64,000 nt of DNA, from assembly GCA_018816765.1 (NCBI GenBank), contig JAHIUX010000009.1, positions 1 through 64,000 of the forward strand, in the 5' to 3' direction. Positions 40,966 to 50,260 of this stretch are shown one piece after another (within the stretch, counting starts at the first letter, position 1; each line of letters opens with the position of its first letter). Under the pieces are notes generated by a model that was not told the origin of the DNA, did no database searches, and was given only the letters and a program-made list of their open reading frames with translations. A program made the translations under genes and the position numbers. The stretch is from Bacteroidota bacterium. GTDB taxonomy: Bacteria > Bacteroidota > Bacteroidia > Bacteroidales > F082.

Positions 40966-41757
40966 CTAAAACGACTGGTCATCATCTACGTAATCCCGGA
41001 GATTCAGTTTGTCGACCCTGATTTTGTTTTTATACATCTCAAACACCTCATCGGGTGTTCCCATGCCAACGAGTTCGCCTTTATGCATAAGGATCACCCT
41101 TGTGGCATAATGCCTGATGGTGCTCAGGTTGTGGCTTACATGCACAATGGTGCGGCCTTTCAGCACACTTTCCTTGAAGACCTTGTCGGATTTGACCTTG
41201 AATTTTTCATCACCCACACCACCAAAAAATTCATCCATAAGCAGGATTTCGGCATTGGCGTGGATTGCCACTGCAAATGAAAGTCTGGCTTTCATTCCGC
41301 GTGAATAGAACTTGATTTTGGTATCAACATATTCCTCAAGCTCGGCGAAGGCGATCATCTCATCGAATTTCTCATTGATTTCGCGCAGCGTGAGCCCCAT
41401 AACCGAGCCGTTGAGGTAAATATTCTCCCTTGCAGTAAGTTCCTGGTTGAATCCCAATCCCAAACTCAAGCGGATGAAGTTTCCGCTAATTTCGGCCTTA
41501 CCTCCCTTTTCGGGTTTGTAAAACCCGGTCATCAGGTGAATCAGCGTGCTTTTACCACTACCGTTTTCACCCACGATTCCAAGGAATTCTCCTTTTTTTA
41601 CTTCCAGGTTAATGTTTTTCAGTGCTTCAATCCTGCGGATATTTTTCCCGGTGAACACCCAACCCAATTGGGTGAAAAAAGAAGCCACTTTCTTGTCGCG
41701 AAACACAAATGTCTTGCTGACGTTCTCAAGCCTGATTACCGTTTCCTTGTTTTCCAT
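40966..41757 (-). CDS. ABC-2 type exporter ATPase for polysaccharide (TagH/Wzt-like)
   Basis: The 263-residue ATPase has Walker A GENGSGKST (63-71), the export-specific SLGLGFNQELTARENIYLNGSVMG block, signature YSRGMKARLSFAVAI, and a modified Walker B LLMDEFFGGVGDEKF. These are features of the KpsT/TagH/Wzt group. It lacks the C-terminal carbohydrate-binding domain of O-antigen Wzt proteins, so chain selection must rely on something else. It starts one base after the permease stop. Confidence 0.94.
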   Translation of the reverse strand: MENKETVIRLENVSKTFVFRDKKVASFFTQLGWVFTGKNIRRIEALKNINLEVKKGEFLGIVGENGSGKSTLIHLMTGFYKPEKGGKAEISGNFIRLSLGLGFNQELTARENIYLNGSVMGLTLREINEKFDEMIAFAELEEYVDTKIKFYSRGMKARLSFAVAIHANAEILLMDEFFGGVGDEKFKVKSDKVFKESVLKGRTIVHVSHNLSTIRHYATRVILMHKGELVGMGTPDEVFEMYKNKIRVDKLNLRDYVDDDQSF

Positions 41758-41758
41758 C

Positions 41759-42556
41759 CTATAATTTCTCCATGGCTTTGTGAAAATACCGGTTAAAAAT
41801 CAACATCCCAATCACAAGCAGCACAAGGGCATACAGCCAGTCGAATGCCATCATCGTCATGTCGGGGGCTTTTGCATACATCAGCGCATCCCTCAGGTTG
41901 ACAATGATACCGGCAATGGGGTTGATATACATCAGCGAAGGAAAGGTTTCGAAGATCAGTGCCTTGGCATAAAAAATCGGGTTGATCCAAAACATCCCCA
42001 GCAAAAACACATCCCATACCTGGCTGATGTCCTTCAGGAAGCTGTTCAGAATAACCAATATCAGGCTGATGGCGAAAACCAGCACAGCAAGGTTTAGCAT
42101 CAGCGGAAACATCCACAGGATATGAAACGAATAGGATATATTGAAGAAAGGACTGATGGCGATAAACACAAAGATATTGAATGCCAGTCCGATAACCGTA
42201 CTCAGGATAGAGGAGGTGAAGCCATCGTATAGGTTCATCTTGATGTTTTCGTAGAGGTAGCGTTTGCTGCGCAGGATCATCAATCCCTTGCGGGTGGCTT
42301 CCTGAAAATACATCCAGACGATGAGCCCCGAAAAGATATACATCCCGTAATTCGGAATATTCTGATTAAGGATATAGGAGAAAATAACCCAGTAAATGAT
42401 CATTCGGATCAAGGGATGCAAAAATGCCCAGATTAAGCCAAGGGTAGTTTCGTAGTAGCGCAGCTTGAAATCGGTTTTTGCCAGGATCCAAATCCGCTCG
42501 AGTTGGTTGTTCTCGGGGATGTATTTGCTTAGAAGATTAGTAAGGCTGATGGGCAT
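41759..42556 (-). CDS. ABC-2 type exporter permease (TagG/Wzm-like)
   Basis: The 265-residue inner-membrane protein has about six transmembrane segments. Its family pattern is NQLERIWILAKTDFKLRYYETTLGLIWAFLHPLIRMIIYWVIFSYIL, then GLIVWMYFQEATRKG, and FYAKALIFETFPSLMYINPIAGIIVNLRDALMY, all typical of TagG/KpsM/Wzm. With the next gene it forms a complete exporter for an undecaprenol-linked or phosphatidyl-linked glycan. It is the first gene of the operon. Confidence 0.95.
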   Translation of the reverse strand: MPISLTNLLSKYIPENNQLERIWILAKTDFKLRYYETTLGLIWAFLHPLIRMIIYWVIFSYILNQNIPNYGMYIFSGLIVWMYFQEATRKGLMILRSKRYLYENIKMNLYDGFTSSILSTVIGLAFNIFVFIAISPFFNISYSFHILWMFPLMLNLAVLVFAISLILVILNSFLKDISQVWDVFLLGMFWINPIFYAKALIFETFPSLMYINPIAGIIVNLRDALMYAKAPDMTMMAFDWLYALVLLVIGMLIFNRYFHKAMEKL

Positions 42557-42578
42557 ATAATTTATTTACACAGACCTG

Positions 42579-42586
42579 CAAATCTA
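42579..42586 (-). promoter_or_regulatory. -7 promoter element of the sulfo-glycan operon
   Basis: TAGATTTG on the minus strand matches TAnnTTTG, 22 bases before the permease start. The 116-base divergent gap to the TMTC-like gene holds both promoters. A TTG at 42603-42605 could be the -33 element, but the 16-base spacing is short. Confidence 0.55.
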
Positions 42587-42672
42587 AGGAATTATTCCCG
42601 CTCAATTTTGTTTATTGTCTGGGATGAATTATCAACGTAATTTTACACTCTGTTCCTCAGTGCAACCAACCT

Positions 42673-44505
42673 ATGAAACGTTTAAAAGATTTATTCCTTG
42701 TTTATGACAAAATAGTTGTGATTCTTGCTTTGATAGCCGGGATTACAGCAGTGTATTATGCTAGCCTAAGTGTTGATTTTCAATTCGATGATTTGTTAAG
42801 TATCGTCTACAACCGCCGGCTGCATAGCTTGTCGGGTTTTGCTGATTTGCACTACTGGCTCAACCCCAACAACAGGGCATTGGGTTACTTCACTTTTGCG
42901 CTAAACTATCAGGCCGGACAACTCAATCCCACAGGTTATCATGTGGTTAATATGGTTTTACACCTGTTGACCAGTTATATGGTTTATGCGTTTAGCCTGT
43001 TGTTGCTCAACCTAAAGGCTCCTGAAGGATATTCAGACAATAGAAAAAAGATGCTGGCTTTCGTCGCAGCAGTCATTTTTGCACTGCATCCCGTGCAAAC
43101 AATGGCCGTAACCTATGTGGTTCAACGCCTTACACTGCTGGTAAGCTTGTTTTATCTCACTTCGGCTTTTTGCTATGTGAAAGCGCGCATGGCGATGATA
43201 GAAAACAAGGGCAAAAAAGCCAGGTACTACTTTGGTTTCGCTTTTTTATCATTTGTACTGGGCATTTTGTCAAAGCAAAATATTTTCACGCTCGTCCCGA
43301 TGCTACTCATGATCGAATGGATGGTGTTCGTTAAGCCTGGTGAAAAAACACCCATGTGGCTGAAGTTCAGTTTTTTTGGTGGGCTGATGATGATAACGGC
43401 CTTACTTGCAACGGGTTTAATGCCCGCCGAAACATCTTCCATCAGCCGCACCGATTATCTGCTTACGCAAGCTGTTGTTTTAATCGAATATATAAAGTTG
43501 ATCTTCTGGCCTTTAAACCTGAACATTGATCATTTTATTGCTGTGCAGCATACATTATTTAATGTGGCTGTGATCGGCGGGTTAATCCTGTTTCTACTGA
43601 TGGCAGGCCTGGCAATATTTATGCGTAATGGCAGGTTCCGCCTCACAGGCATCAGTATCCTGTGGTTTTTTATTGCGCTCAGTGTTGAGTCCTCGCTGAT
43701 TCCCATCAGCGATGTGATGTTCGAACACAGGCTTTATCTTCCGCTTGCAGGCCTGATCACGGGCATCGTATTTGGCGTTGATGCCCTTTGGGGCAAGGGA
43801 AGAAATTTCATGCCGCTGCTGTTGTTTGCCGTACTTGCCGGTCTGGCGGTTGTCACCTATCAGCGGAACCTGGTCTGGCAGGACGAATATGCGCTGTGGT
43901 CTGACAGCATGAAACAATACCCCGACAACCCAAGGGCCGTGAATAATGTGGGACTGGCCCTTAAAAAGCGGGGAAATATTGAACAGGCATTGGAGTTTTA
44001 CAACAAAGCGCTTGCTTTGAAACCGGATATGGTAGAAGCCCTGTATAATAAAGGCCTGGTATATTTTGACCAGGGCAATTACCCGCTCGCCATCGAGCAG
44101 TTTGACCGTGTGCTCGCGCAATCACCGAAAAAAATTGATGTGCTGGGCTTCAGGGGAGTCAGCTATGGTCACCTGAAAAACTATGATAAGGCCTTGGCTG
44201 ACCTGGATGCCTATATAGCTGTGGACAGCTTATCAGGTGCTATTTTCATGAATAGGGGCATCCTCTTCAGCATGGCCAATAAACAGCAGGAAGCCGTCCG
44301 GGATTTTACCAAAGCCATGAAACTCGATCCAACAAATACTGCTTTGCTCATCAATCGCTCACAATCGTATTATCTTATGGGCATGATGAAAGCAGCTTAC
44401 GACGACATAGTGGCAGCGAAAGCAGCCGGACATTCAACTGACCAACGCTATATCAACGATTTAAATGCCTTGTTGAATGGCGCCGAACCGAAGGGCAATC
44501 AATAA
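42673..44505 (+). CDS. TMTC-like membrane glycosyltransferase with TPR repeats
   Basis: The 610-residue protein begins with about ten transmembrane helices (1-400). The first outer loop has FDDLLSIVYN, then NPNNRALGYFTFALNYQAGQLNPTGYHVVNMVLHLLTSYM, the signature of the TMTC/PMT-like group of GT-C O-mannosyltransferases. Four to five TPR repeats (about 410-600; AVNNVGLALKKRGNIEQALEFYNKAL and VEALYNKGLVYFDQGNYPLAIEQF) face the periplasm. In eukaryotes TMTC proteins mannosylate cadherins; the bacterial substrate is unknown. It is divergent from the sulfo-glycan operon and leads the GT2-DUF2304 pair. Confidence 0.85.
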   Translation: MKRLKDLFLVYDKIVVILALIAGITAVYYASLSVDFQFDDLLSIVYNRRLHSLSGFADLHYWLNPNNRALGYFTFALNYQAGQLNPTGYHVVNMVLHLLTSYMVYAFSLLLLNLKAPEGYSDNRKKMLAFVAAVIFALHPVQTMAVTYVVQRLTLLVSLFYLTSAFCYVKARMAMIENKGKKARYYFGFAFLSFVLGILSKQNIFTLVPMLLMIEWMVFVKPGEKTPMWLKFSFFGGLMMITALLATGLMPAETSSISRTDYLLTQAVVLIEYIKLIFWPLNLNIDHFIAVQHTLFNVAVIGGLILFLLMAGLAIFMRNGRFRLTGISILWFFIALSVESSLIPISDVMFEHRLYLPLAGLITGIVFGVDALWGKGRNFMPLLLFAVLAGLAVVTYQRNLVWQDEYALWSDSMKQYPDNPRAVNNVGLALKKRGNIEQALEFYNKALALKPDMVEALYNKGLVYFDQGNYPLAIEQFDRVLAQSPKKIDVLGFRGVSYGHLKNYDKALADLDAYIAVDSLSGAIFMNRGILFSMANKQQEAVRDFTKAMKLDPTNTALLINRSQSYYLMGMMKAAYDDIVAAKAAGHSTDQRYINDLNALLNGAEPKGNQ

Positions 44506-44509
44506 ACCA

Positions 44510-45250
44510 ATGAAACAAAAAACAACCAATAAAATCCTGATCATCATTCCAGCCTATAATGAAGCTGAAACTATCTCGGCCTTGCTTCAGGCTGTTCACA
44601 AGGAAAATTCAACCTGGGATATCCTTGTGATCAATGATGCGTCTACCGATGCAACCGAGGAGTTGGCCAGGGCCAGCATGATAGCCCGTGTGATTACACT
44701 ACCAATTAACCTTGGCATCGGCGGTGCTGTGCAAACAGGCTTTAAATATGCCGTGCGCAACGGGTATCAGGTAGCGCTTCAGCTCGACGGTGACGGGCAA
44801 CACCCTGTCAGCGAAATCAACAAACTGATCACCATGGTCCTAGAAGACGAAGCTGATGTGGTAATTGGATCAAGGTTTAACAAAAAGAAAAATGGGGTGA
44901 AAACGCATTTCCTGCGCCGCACGGGCATTAAGCTGTTTGAATGGTTTAGCTTTATGTTGATCCGGCAGCAAATTACGGATCACACCTCCGGCTTCAGGGC
45001 GTATAACAGTCGCGCACTGGCATTCTTAGCCGAGAATTATCCCACTGATTTTCCAGAACCTGAGGTAGTTATCCTTTTGGGTAAAAACAACTTCAGGATG
45101 AAAGAAACCTTTACGCAGATGCTGGAACGTCAGGGAGGTGTATCCTCTATTCCCATTGCGAAAGGGCCATATTATATGTTTAAGGTATTGTTGGCCATGT
45201 TTATGGCAGCCATCCGTTCACGCATTATTCACAATGAAACAGCATCATGA
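44510..45250 (+). CDS. GT2 glycosyltransferase, polyprenyl-phosphate sugar synthase-like
   Basis: The 246-residue protein has the GT-A fold: IIIPAYNEAETISALL at the start, the DXD-type LDGDGQHP, then DHTSGFRAYNSRAL. The pattern LGIGGAVQTGFKYA is typical of dolichol/polyprenyl-phosphate mannose or glucose synthases. It starts 4 bases after the TMTC-like stop, and its stop overlaps the next gene as ATGA. A lipid-linked sugar made here could feed the adjacent TMTC-like GT-C enzyme, which uses such donors. Confidence 0.93.
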   Translation: MKQKTTNKILIIIPAYNEAETISALLQAVHKENSTWDILVINDASTDATEELARASMIARVITLPINLGIGGAVQTGFKYAVRNGYQVALQLDGDGQHPVSEINKLITMVLEDEADVVIGSRFNKKKNGVKTHFLRRTGIKLFEWFSFMLIRQQITDHTSGFRAYNSRALAFLAENYPTDFPEPEVVILLGKNNFRMKETFTQMLERQGGVSSIPIAKGPYYMFKVLLAMFMAAIRSRIIHNETAS

Positions 45251-45687
45251 CATCCGCATTTAATCCCAATCAGGTTCAATATATTGCCATCGCATTCAGC
45301 TGGTTGTTGTTTGTGGTTATTCTTTACCTGATCAGAAAAAGAAGAATAAAAGAAGAGTATTCGCTCATGTGGCTCTTATTCAGCTTGTTGTTTATAGGTT
45401 TTTCGTTTTGGCGTCGAGGACTGGATATAATTTCCTCCTTTTTGGGCATCGCCTACCCTCCTGCTGCCTTGTTTATGATTTTACTCATGGCCGTGTTTCT
45501 AATCATGATCGAATTCTCGATGATCATCTCAAAATTATCGGACAGAAATAAGGTGTTGGCGCAGGAAATCGGCTTGCTTCATTTTGAGCTGAATAAGTTA
45601 AAACGAAAATTACATAAGCCCGGGAAAGAGAAAAAACAAGGTACAAAACCACAAAGCGGGAATTCCGGAGCAGGAGTAAAAAAATAA
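45247..45687 (+). CDS. DUF2304 membrane protein
   Basis: The 146-residue protein has three hydrophobic segments (about 5-25, 35-55, 67-90), then a coiled, lysine-rich tail. The pattern LYLIRKRRIKEEYSLMWLL and a following FWRRGLDIIS are the DUF2304 signature. These proteins are usually encoded right after a GT2 gene, as here, and are thought to act with it at the membrane. The start overlaps the GT2 stop by four bases (ATGA). Confidence 0.9.
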   Translation: MTSAFNPNQVQYIAIAFSWLLFVVILYLIRKRRIKEEYSLMWLLFSLLFIGFSFWRRGLDIISSFLGIAYPPAALFMILLMAVFLIMIEFSMIISKLSDRNKVLAQEIGLLHFELNKLKRKLHKPGKEKKQGTKPQSGNSGAGVKK

Positions 45688-45904
45688 CTGGAGAGTCATT
45701 GTGTTGAATTACTGATTATTAGGTATTGAAAAAAAGTAATCAGCAGCAATGGCCTTGTTTACTCCCAAATTACTTTGCTAACTTTACTGTCAGTGTCCAG
45801 GTAACAACATCAGGAACATTGTTTGATTGATTGATTGACAAACGGGTAAATGATCAGGTTGCTCAAAGGCAATTTCACAATTTATGCGATATCAATTGCA
45901 AGAT

Positions 45905-46813
45905 ATGAAGCATCTCCGATTTCAACGTTTTCTGATAAGCCTTGTGCTTTGCCATTGCCTGGTGTCATCGTGCCGAAAAGAAAACCCCATACAAGTAATG
46001 AATATGCCCGAAGTACAATATGCCGAAATCTCCGGCGCCACCATTGCATATAAGGTTTACGGAAAGGGTGAACCTTTGCTTCTTTGTACAGGATACGCCA
46101 CCAATATGGATTTATGGAGTGGGGATGTGATCGATATCCTGCAACAGCGCTACCAGGTGATTGTTTTTGATTATCGGGGAATGGGTTTTAGTACAAATGC
46201 TGACAGCAGTTTTACCATTGAATGCCTTGGCGAGGACGTCAATGCACTGATGACAGTCCTGAACATCAGTAAAGCGCATCTGATGGGATGGTCAATGGGT
46301 GGTTTTGTCGCACAGATGTTTGCCCTCAATCACCCGGAAAAAGTAGCTAAACTGGTGCTCTACGCAACAAACTGCGGCGACACCATCACCATGAATCCAT
46401 CGCAGGAAATTATTGACATCCTTGAAAATCCGGCTTCGACACCATTGGAGATGCTCAGCACCCTGTTTCCGGACGACTGGATGGCTGCTCATGCTGAGCC
46501 ATGGACTTTTCTGCCTGAAGCGAAGGAGCCATATAATGGCGAAACCATTGGTATGCAGTATGGTGCTATACAGCAATGGCTTAGTCCCGGAGGTGGTTCT
46601 GCGGGCCGCCTGCACAGCTTGACCATGCCGGTATTGCTCATCTGTGGTAAAGAGGATAAAGTTGTTCCCTGTATCAATTCTTCCATCCTTGCTGATTCTA
46701 TTCCGGGCGCGACCATCATTCAGGTGGAAGCAACTGGTCATGGGATGATGTATCAGATGCCTCAAACGTTCGGGCATTATGTTGCCACATTTTTGGAATC
46801 TGAATCTAACTAG
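45905..46813 (+). CDS. Alpha/beta hydrolase lipoprotein
   Basis: The 302-residue protein starts at MKHLRFQRF and has a lipoprotein-type signal ending in LVSSC (Cys23). The mature part is a complete alpha/beta hydrolase: oxyanion region LLCTGYATNMDLW, nucleophile elbow GWSMGGFVA, acid in LLICGKEDKVVP, and C-terminal His in ATGHGMMYQ. The substrate cannot be predicted. A start at 45884 adds seven polar residues before the signal. Location would be the periplasmic face of a membrane or the cell surface. Confidence 0.87.
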   Translation: MKHLRFQRFLISLVLCHCLVSSCRKENPIQVMNMPEVQYAEISGATIAYKVYGKGEPLLLCTGYATNMDLWSGDVIDILQQRYQVIVFDYRGMGFSTNADSSFTIECLGEDVNALMTVLNISKAHLMGWSMGGFVAQMFALNHPEKVAKLVLYATNCGDTITMNPSQEIIDILENPASTPLEMLSTLFPDDWMAAHAEPWTFLPEAKEPYNGETIGMQYGAIQQWLSPGGGSAGRLHSLTMPVLLICGKEDKVVPCINSSILADSIPGATIIQVEATGHGMMYQMPQTFGHYVATFLESESN

Positions 46814-46883
46814 CAGATAATAGTTTATTATGACATAATGACATTGATTTATTGCAATAATTCATTGATTAAAACACCTCGAA

Positions 46884-47528
46884 ATGAACATGCCCTTTTC
46901 TTCAGATCAGTTTTTTCATGTTTTTGAACTGTATAACAAGGCGCTTTTCCCTATTCAGATCTTGTTGGTTTTGATTGGCTTTGCCGGATTATTATTGTTA
47001 CACACGCGCCTTGAAAGCCGTCACAAATTGCTTGGTGCAATGCTGGGAGGATTGTGGATCTGGTCGGGTTTGGTTTATCATATCCTGTATTTTTCGAGCA
47101 TCAACAAGGCGGCTTTCGTCTTTGGTGGTTTGTTTATTGTTCAGGGAATACTTATGCTGATCAGTGTGTTTAAGAAGGGCAACTTGGTTTTCTCTGTTGC
47201 TGGTAATCACACGCGGGTATTTTTGGCCTACTTCCTGATCCTGTTTGGTTTGGCTATATATCCGGTCATCGGTTATGTGGTACAGCCAGGTATATTAAGG
47301 ATCATCTCGCTGGGATTACCCTGTCCGACAACAATTTTCACTTTTGGATTTTTCCTTTTAGCCTTCAAGGGATTTCCCCGTCATTTGCTCATTATTCCCG
47401 CTATCTGGTCATTGATCGGGACTAGTGCAGCAATAAACTTCGGCGTTTATCAGGACGTGATGCTGCTAATTTCTGCAGTAATTGGCTTGTTTTATCTTGT
47501 CAGGAAATCGCATGAAATTGTGGAATAG
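46884..47528 (+). CDS. DUF6064 membrane protein
   Basis: The 214-residue protein has six to seven transmembrane helices. It shows the DUF6064 signature at the N-terminus (FSSDQFFHVFELYNKALFPIQ) and SLGLPCPTTIFTFGFFLLA, then AIWSLIGTSAAINFGVYQD. The family has no assigned function; most members are found singly. It follows the hydrolase by 70 bases and converges with the UbiA-like gene. Confidence 0.88.
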   Translation: MNMPFSSDQFFHVFELYNKALFPIQILLVLIGFAGLLLLHTRLESRHKLLGAMLGGLWIWSGLVYHILYFSSINKAAFVFGGLFIVQGILMLISVFKKGNLVFSVAGNHTRVFLAYFLILFGLAIYPVIGYVVQPGILRIISLGLPCPTTIFTFGFFLLAFKGFPRHLLIIPAIWSLIGTSAAINFGVYQDVMLLISAVIGLFYLVRKSHEIVE

Positions 47529-47538
47529 GGAATGCTCA

Positions 47539-48390
47539 TTAAAACAGCAACAACAAGGCCGGGAGGAAAAAAATCAGCTCCCCGATGAGGTGATACATGC
47601 CATTCCGGACAAAGGGTTTCGGGAAAATCAATAATCCAAGTAAGGTCCCATTCATCAGGCCAAGGATCAGTACAGCCGGCACGCTGATTTCTGTAACCAC
47701 AAGCAGGAATAAAACCAACAATAACAGCTGTGCAAAAAAATACACCAACAACCAGGGTCGTAACTTACTCATTCCTAAACGCGTTGCTATTGATGCTTGG
47801 CCATCAGCGGCATCCATCTGCAACTCGAAAGCGGCTACCAGCATGCCTTCGCCCCAGACCGTCAATAGAAAACTGACCATCACCGTAATTACGGCCACCG
47901 ACGGAACATCATTTGTCCAGACGAGTGGTCCCATCCAGCTGCCTCCCGTATAAATGAGCGCCACCATTAGTTCTTTCTGAACCCACTGAGATCGACCCCT
48001 TGATGTGAAATTCACCATGAGCATATGAACCAGTGAAAGCAGAAATAAACCAATCCCGGCCAGCATCAACGGTAACGACGCCTGGCTAAATACCATCACC
48101 AGCACACCAATTCCAACCAGGCACACACTTGCAACAAGTTTACAGAAATGCAGTTGGTGAAAGCGGTGTCGCGGGTTCAGGGCAATTTTGTTCAACACCC
48201 TTGCATCGATCAGGTGATCAGTGGTATACAACACCCAAACTGCAAAAGGGAAGGCAATGTACCACCAACCCTGCACCTCAGCTTCGAGTATTTCTGCCGC
48301 AAAGGCAAGGGAACACACCGAAGCCGCAACAACCTCAATACTCAGGTTCTGAATGGCATTAAGTAAACGGAAAGGTGCCGGAGTCTTCAT
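47539..48390 (-). CDS. UbiA-like membrane prenyltransferase family protein
   Basis: The 283-residue protein has eight or so transmembrane helices and two aspartate-rich loops at the positions used by UbiA-type intramembrane prenyltransferases: TTDHLIDA (Asp58, Asp62) and ELQMDAADGQASIATRLG (about 190-207). The first is a shortened form of the classic NDxxD motif, so activity may differ. These proteins attach prenyl chains to aromatic or sugar acceptors, but no menaquinone or heme gene is adjacent to fix the role. Confidence 0.75.
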   Translation of the reverse strand: MKTPAPFRLLNAIQNLSIEVVAASVCSLAFAAEILEAEVQGWWYIAFPFAVWVLYTTDHLIDARVLNKIALNPRHRFHQLHFCKLVASVCLVGIGVLVMVFSQASLPLMLAGIGLFLLSLVHMLMVNFTSRGRSQWVQKELMVALIYTGGSWMGPLVWTNDVPSVAVITVMVSFLLTVWGEGMLVAAFELQMDAADGQASIATRLGMSKLRPWLLVYFFAQLLLLVLFLLVVTEISVPAVLILGLMNGTLLGLLIFPKPFVRNGMYHLIGELIFFLPALLLLF

Positions 48391-48395
48391 CGTTG

Positions 48396-48403
48396 CAAAA
48401 ATA
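48396..48403 (-). promoter_or_regulatory. -7 element close to the UbiA-like start
   Basis: TATTTTTG on the minus strand lies only 5 bases before the ATG at 48390. If used, the mRNA would be nearly leaderless. A TTTG at 48426-48429 could serve as the -33 box with a 22-base spacer. Confidence 0.45.
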
Positions 48404-48546
48404 CTTGCATCATTTTATAGACCCTCAAAGATCGGCACATATTGGCTGGATGTTACCAGGAATAACAATTTGTTTGTAACACTGTATTTTGTTGCCTGAA
48501 TGGTTAATTCCCTCAGGTCCGCACAACAATTCGCCCCATCAAGGCA

Positions 48547-50079
48547 TTACTGAATCGGTTGGACAGACCTTTTCCGTCGTCCGTACCAGGCATCATCGGG
48601 ATGACAAGCGCCGGTTTTCCGGCCGAACAGGCAATGCCCGCGTTCAAGAAACAGCTGTATTGAAGCATACACATCAAGACCTGTAAGGTTTGATATTCCA
48701 AGGTAATTGCTGATTCTTTCCGTACCAATGGTCAGGAACCCAAAGCGCACGGCAGCACCGATGCGTGGAATCCGGTAATCATACAAACTCAATGGCAATG
48801 AGAATTCCAGGTAGGGTGTTTCGTATCGTGGCACAATGTAAATCTGTGCGGGCCTTAGTAAGGTGTATTTGTTGGTTTTTACCGGCAGAAATGCCATTGT
48901 GTTAACAAATACCTTTTTAGTCAGGGCATAATCAAATTGCAGGCTGATTGCCATGGGTAGTCCAAGGCGGAAATGATTACCCCGGTAGCTCGCTTCACTG
49001 TCGCCGAGCATGATTTTACTGGCATCAGCAATCATTTGCTGCACACTGGTGTACCTGATCGTATCGAGCTGATCGAGGTATTTATCGTTAACCATGAATG
49101 AATGCAGTTGCGATCGGGCGGCAAACCCTATCGATCCGGCATCGAGCAATGAAACACCAATGCGCCAGACATAAGGCTCTGCCTCCTTTTCGCATATCTT
49201 TTTTCTGAAATTATTGTTGTAACCATATCTCCTCCGGGTGTAATTAACACCAACATCAAGCCCCCAGCCTTTTCCGTTTATGTGCGAAGGCGCGTTGCTG
49301 AAATACTTGTCGTTTAAATCAATGCTGGTAGCAATTCCAAAGTCAAAGTCCATTTTCCTGATGTCCATGGATTCTGCTGACACCACCGTATAATCTGCAA
49401 AATTACCCTTCATAAAAAACGCGCTGATTCCGTACAAGCGCCTGACGGTAAAACCAACCGACAAATCACTATAGGTGTCCCTGATCAAGGTATGGGCAAG
49501 GCTGGCGCCAACTTCAGCCCAGTTCATCATGGCAATATTGGCATTTTCATCCACAAAACGGATGTTGTGCAAGGGTTTAAAGTTGATGTCTTCCATAACA
49601 AATACCGGAATTTCATAGGGCAGGTTTGTTATCGATGCATAGCTTCGGACCGCAGTGTAAGTGCCGAACGCCCACCTTCCTGTGTGCAGCATAAATCCCG
49701 GGCCAATTACCCCGGCTGCCATGCTCATCGATTTCAATGAGGTATTCTGATAATACGTCAGTGTTTCCTTCAGATGAGTGAAATATTCTTTTGCGGCATC
49801 GCGGTCATTCAGGACGTCGGGAATGCGCATATCGGATTGCTGCCAATAGACAAAATTATTTTGAAAAAAGCTGGAAGAACTCACCAAGTTGAGTTGAAGA
49901 TAAGCACCTGATTGCATCATGTGAGCAGGATTGACTCTCAGGACAGAAATCCCTCCATAATTGCCAGAACTCAGTCCAACGGCCTCCTGTCCCCTAGCAA
50001 AAGCAATAAGCATGAGCATATGTACAGCCACCAACACCAATGCTGTATGTATGTTTTGCCAATGCCCACTTCGCCCCAT
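48547..50079 (-). CDS. DUF5723 outer-membrane protein
   Basis: The 510-residue protein has a signal peptide (hydrophobic VLVAVHMLMLIAFA, cleavage near ARGQ) and the DUF5723 pattern: GLSSGNYGGISVLRVNPAHMMQSGAYLQLNLVS near the start. Multiple predicted amphipathic strands follow, and it is probably a beta-barrel or barrel-associated protein of the PorV-like superfamily. DUF5723 proteins are often encoded with large surface proteins or gliding components, but none is adjacent here. Confidence 0.82.
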   Translation of the reverse strand: MGRSGHWQNIHTALVLVAVHMLMLIAFARGQEAVGLSSGNYGGISVLRVNPAHMMQSGAYLQLNLVSSSSFFQNNFVYWQQSDMRIPDVLNDRDAAKEYFTHLKETLTYYQNTSLKSMSMAAGVIGPGFMLHTGRWAFGTYTAVRSYASITNLPYEIPVFVMEDINFKPLHNIRFVDENANIAMMNWAEVGASLAHTLIRDTYSDLSVGFTVRRLYGISAFFMKGNFADYTVVSAESMDIRKMDFDFGIATSIDLNDKYFSNAPSHINGKGWGLDVGVNYTRRRYGYNNNFRKKICEKEAEPYVWRIGVSLLDAGSIGFAARSQLHSFMVNDKYLDQLDTIRYTSVQQMIADASKIMLGDSEASYRGNHFRLGLPMAISLQFDYALTKKVFVNTMAFLPVKTNKYTLLRPAQIYIVPRYETPYLEFSLPLSLYDYRIPRIGAAVRFGFLTIGTERISNYLGISNLTGLDVYASIQLFLERGHCLFGRKTGACHPDDAWYGRRKRSVQPIQ

Positions 50080-50108
50080 GAATTTGAAATTTCCTTAATC
50101 CAAGCGGG

Positions 50109-50116
50109 CAAAATTA
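50109..50116 (-). promoter_or_regulatory. -7 promoter element of the DUF5723 gene
   Basis: TAATTTTG on the minus strand matches TAnnTTTG and ends 29 bases before the ATG at 50079. Confidence 0.55.
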
Positions 50117-50260
50117 GGCAATAAAGCCCTTAAACACCCGGATTTTCTACGCACAGGGCAAGAGATGACTCAAAATGAGCCATTTACATTAAAACTTCAA
50201 GCAGGTCATTTCGTGTAATCGTTTTGTGAAGAAGTGTGGAATTCAGTAATATAATGTTGA

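Noticed and set aside
45821-45843. Short GTTTG/CAAAC inverted repeat with a GATT microrepeat, as an operator
   Set aside because: The arms are only five bases and the centre is a simple tandem repeat (ATTG), so chance or slippage explains it.
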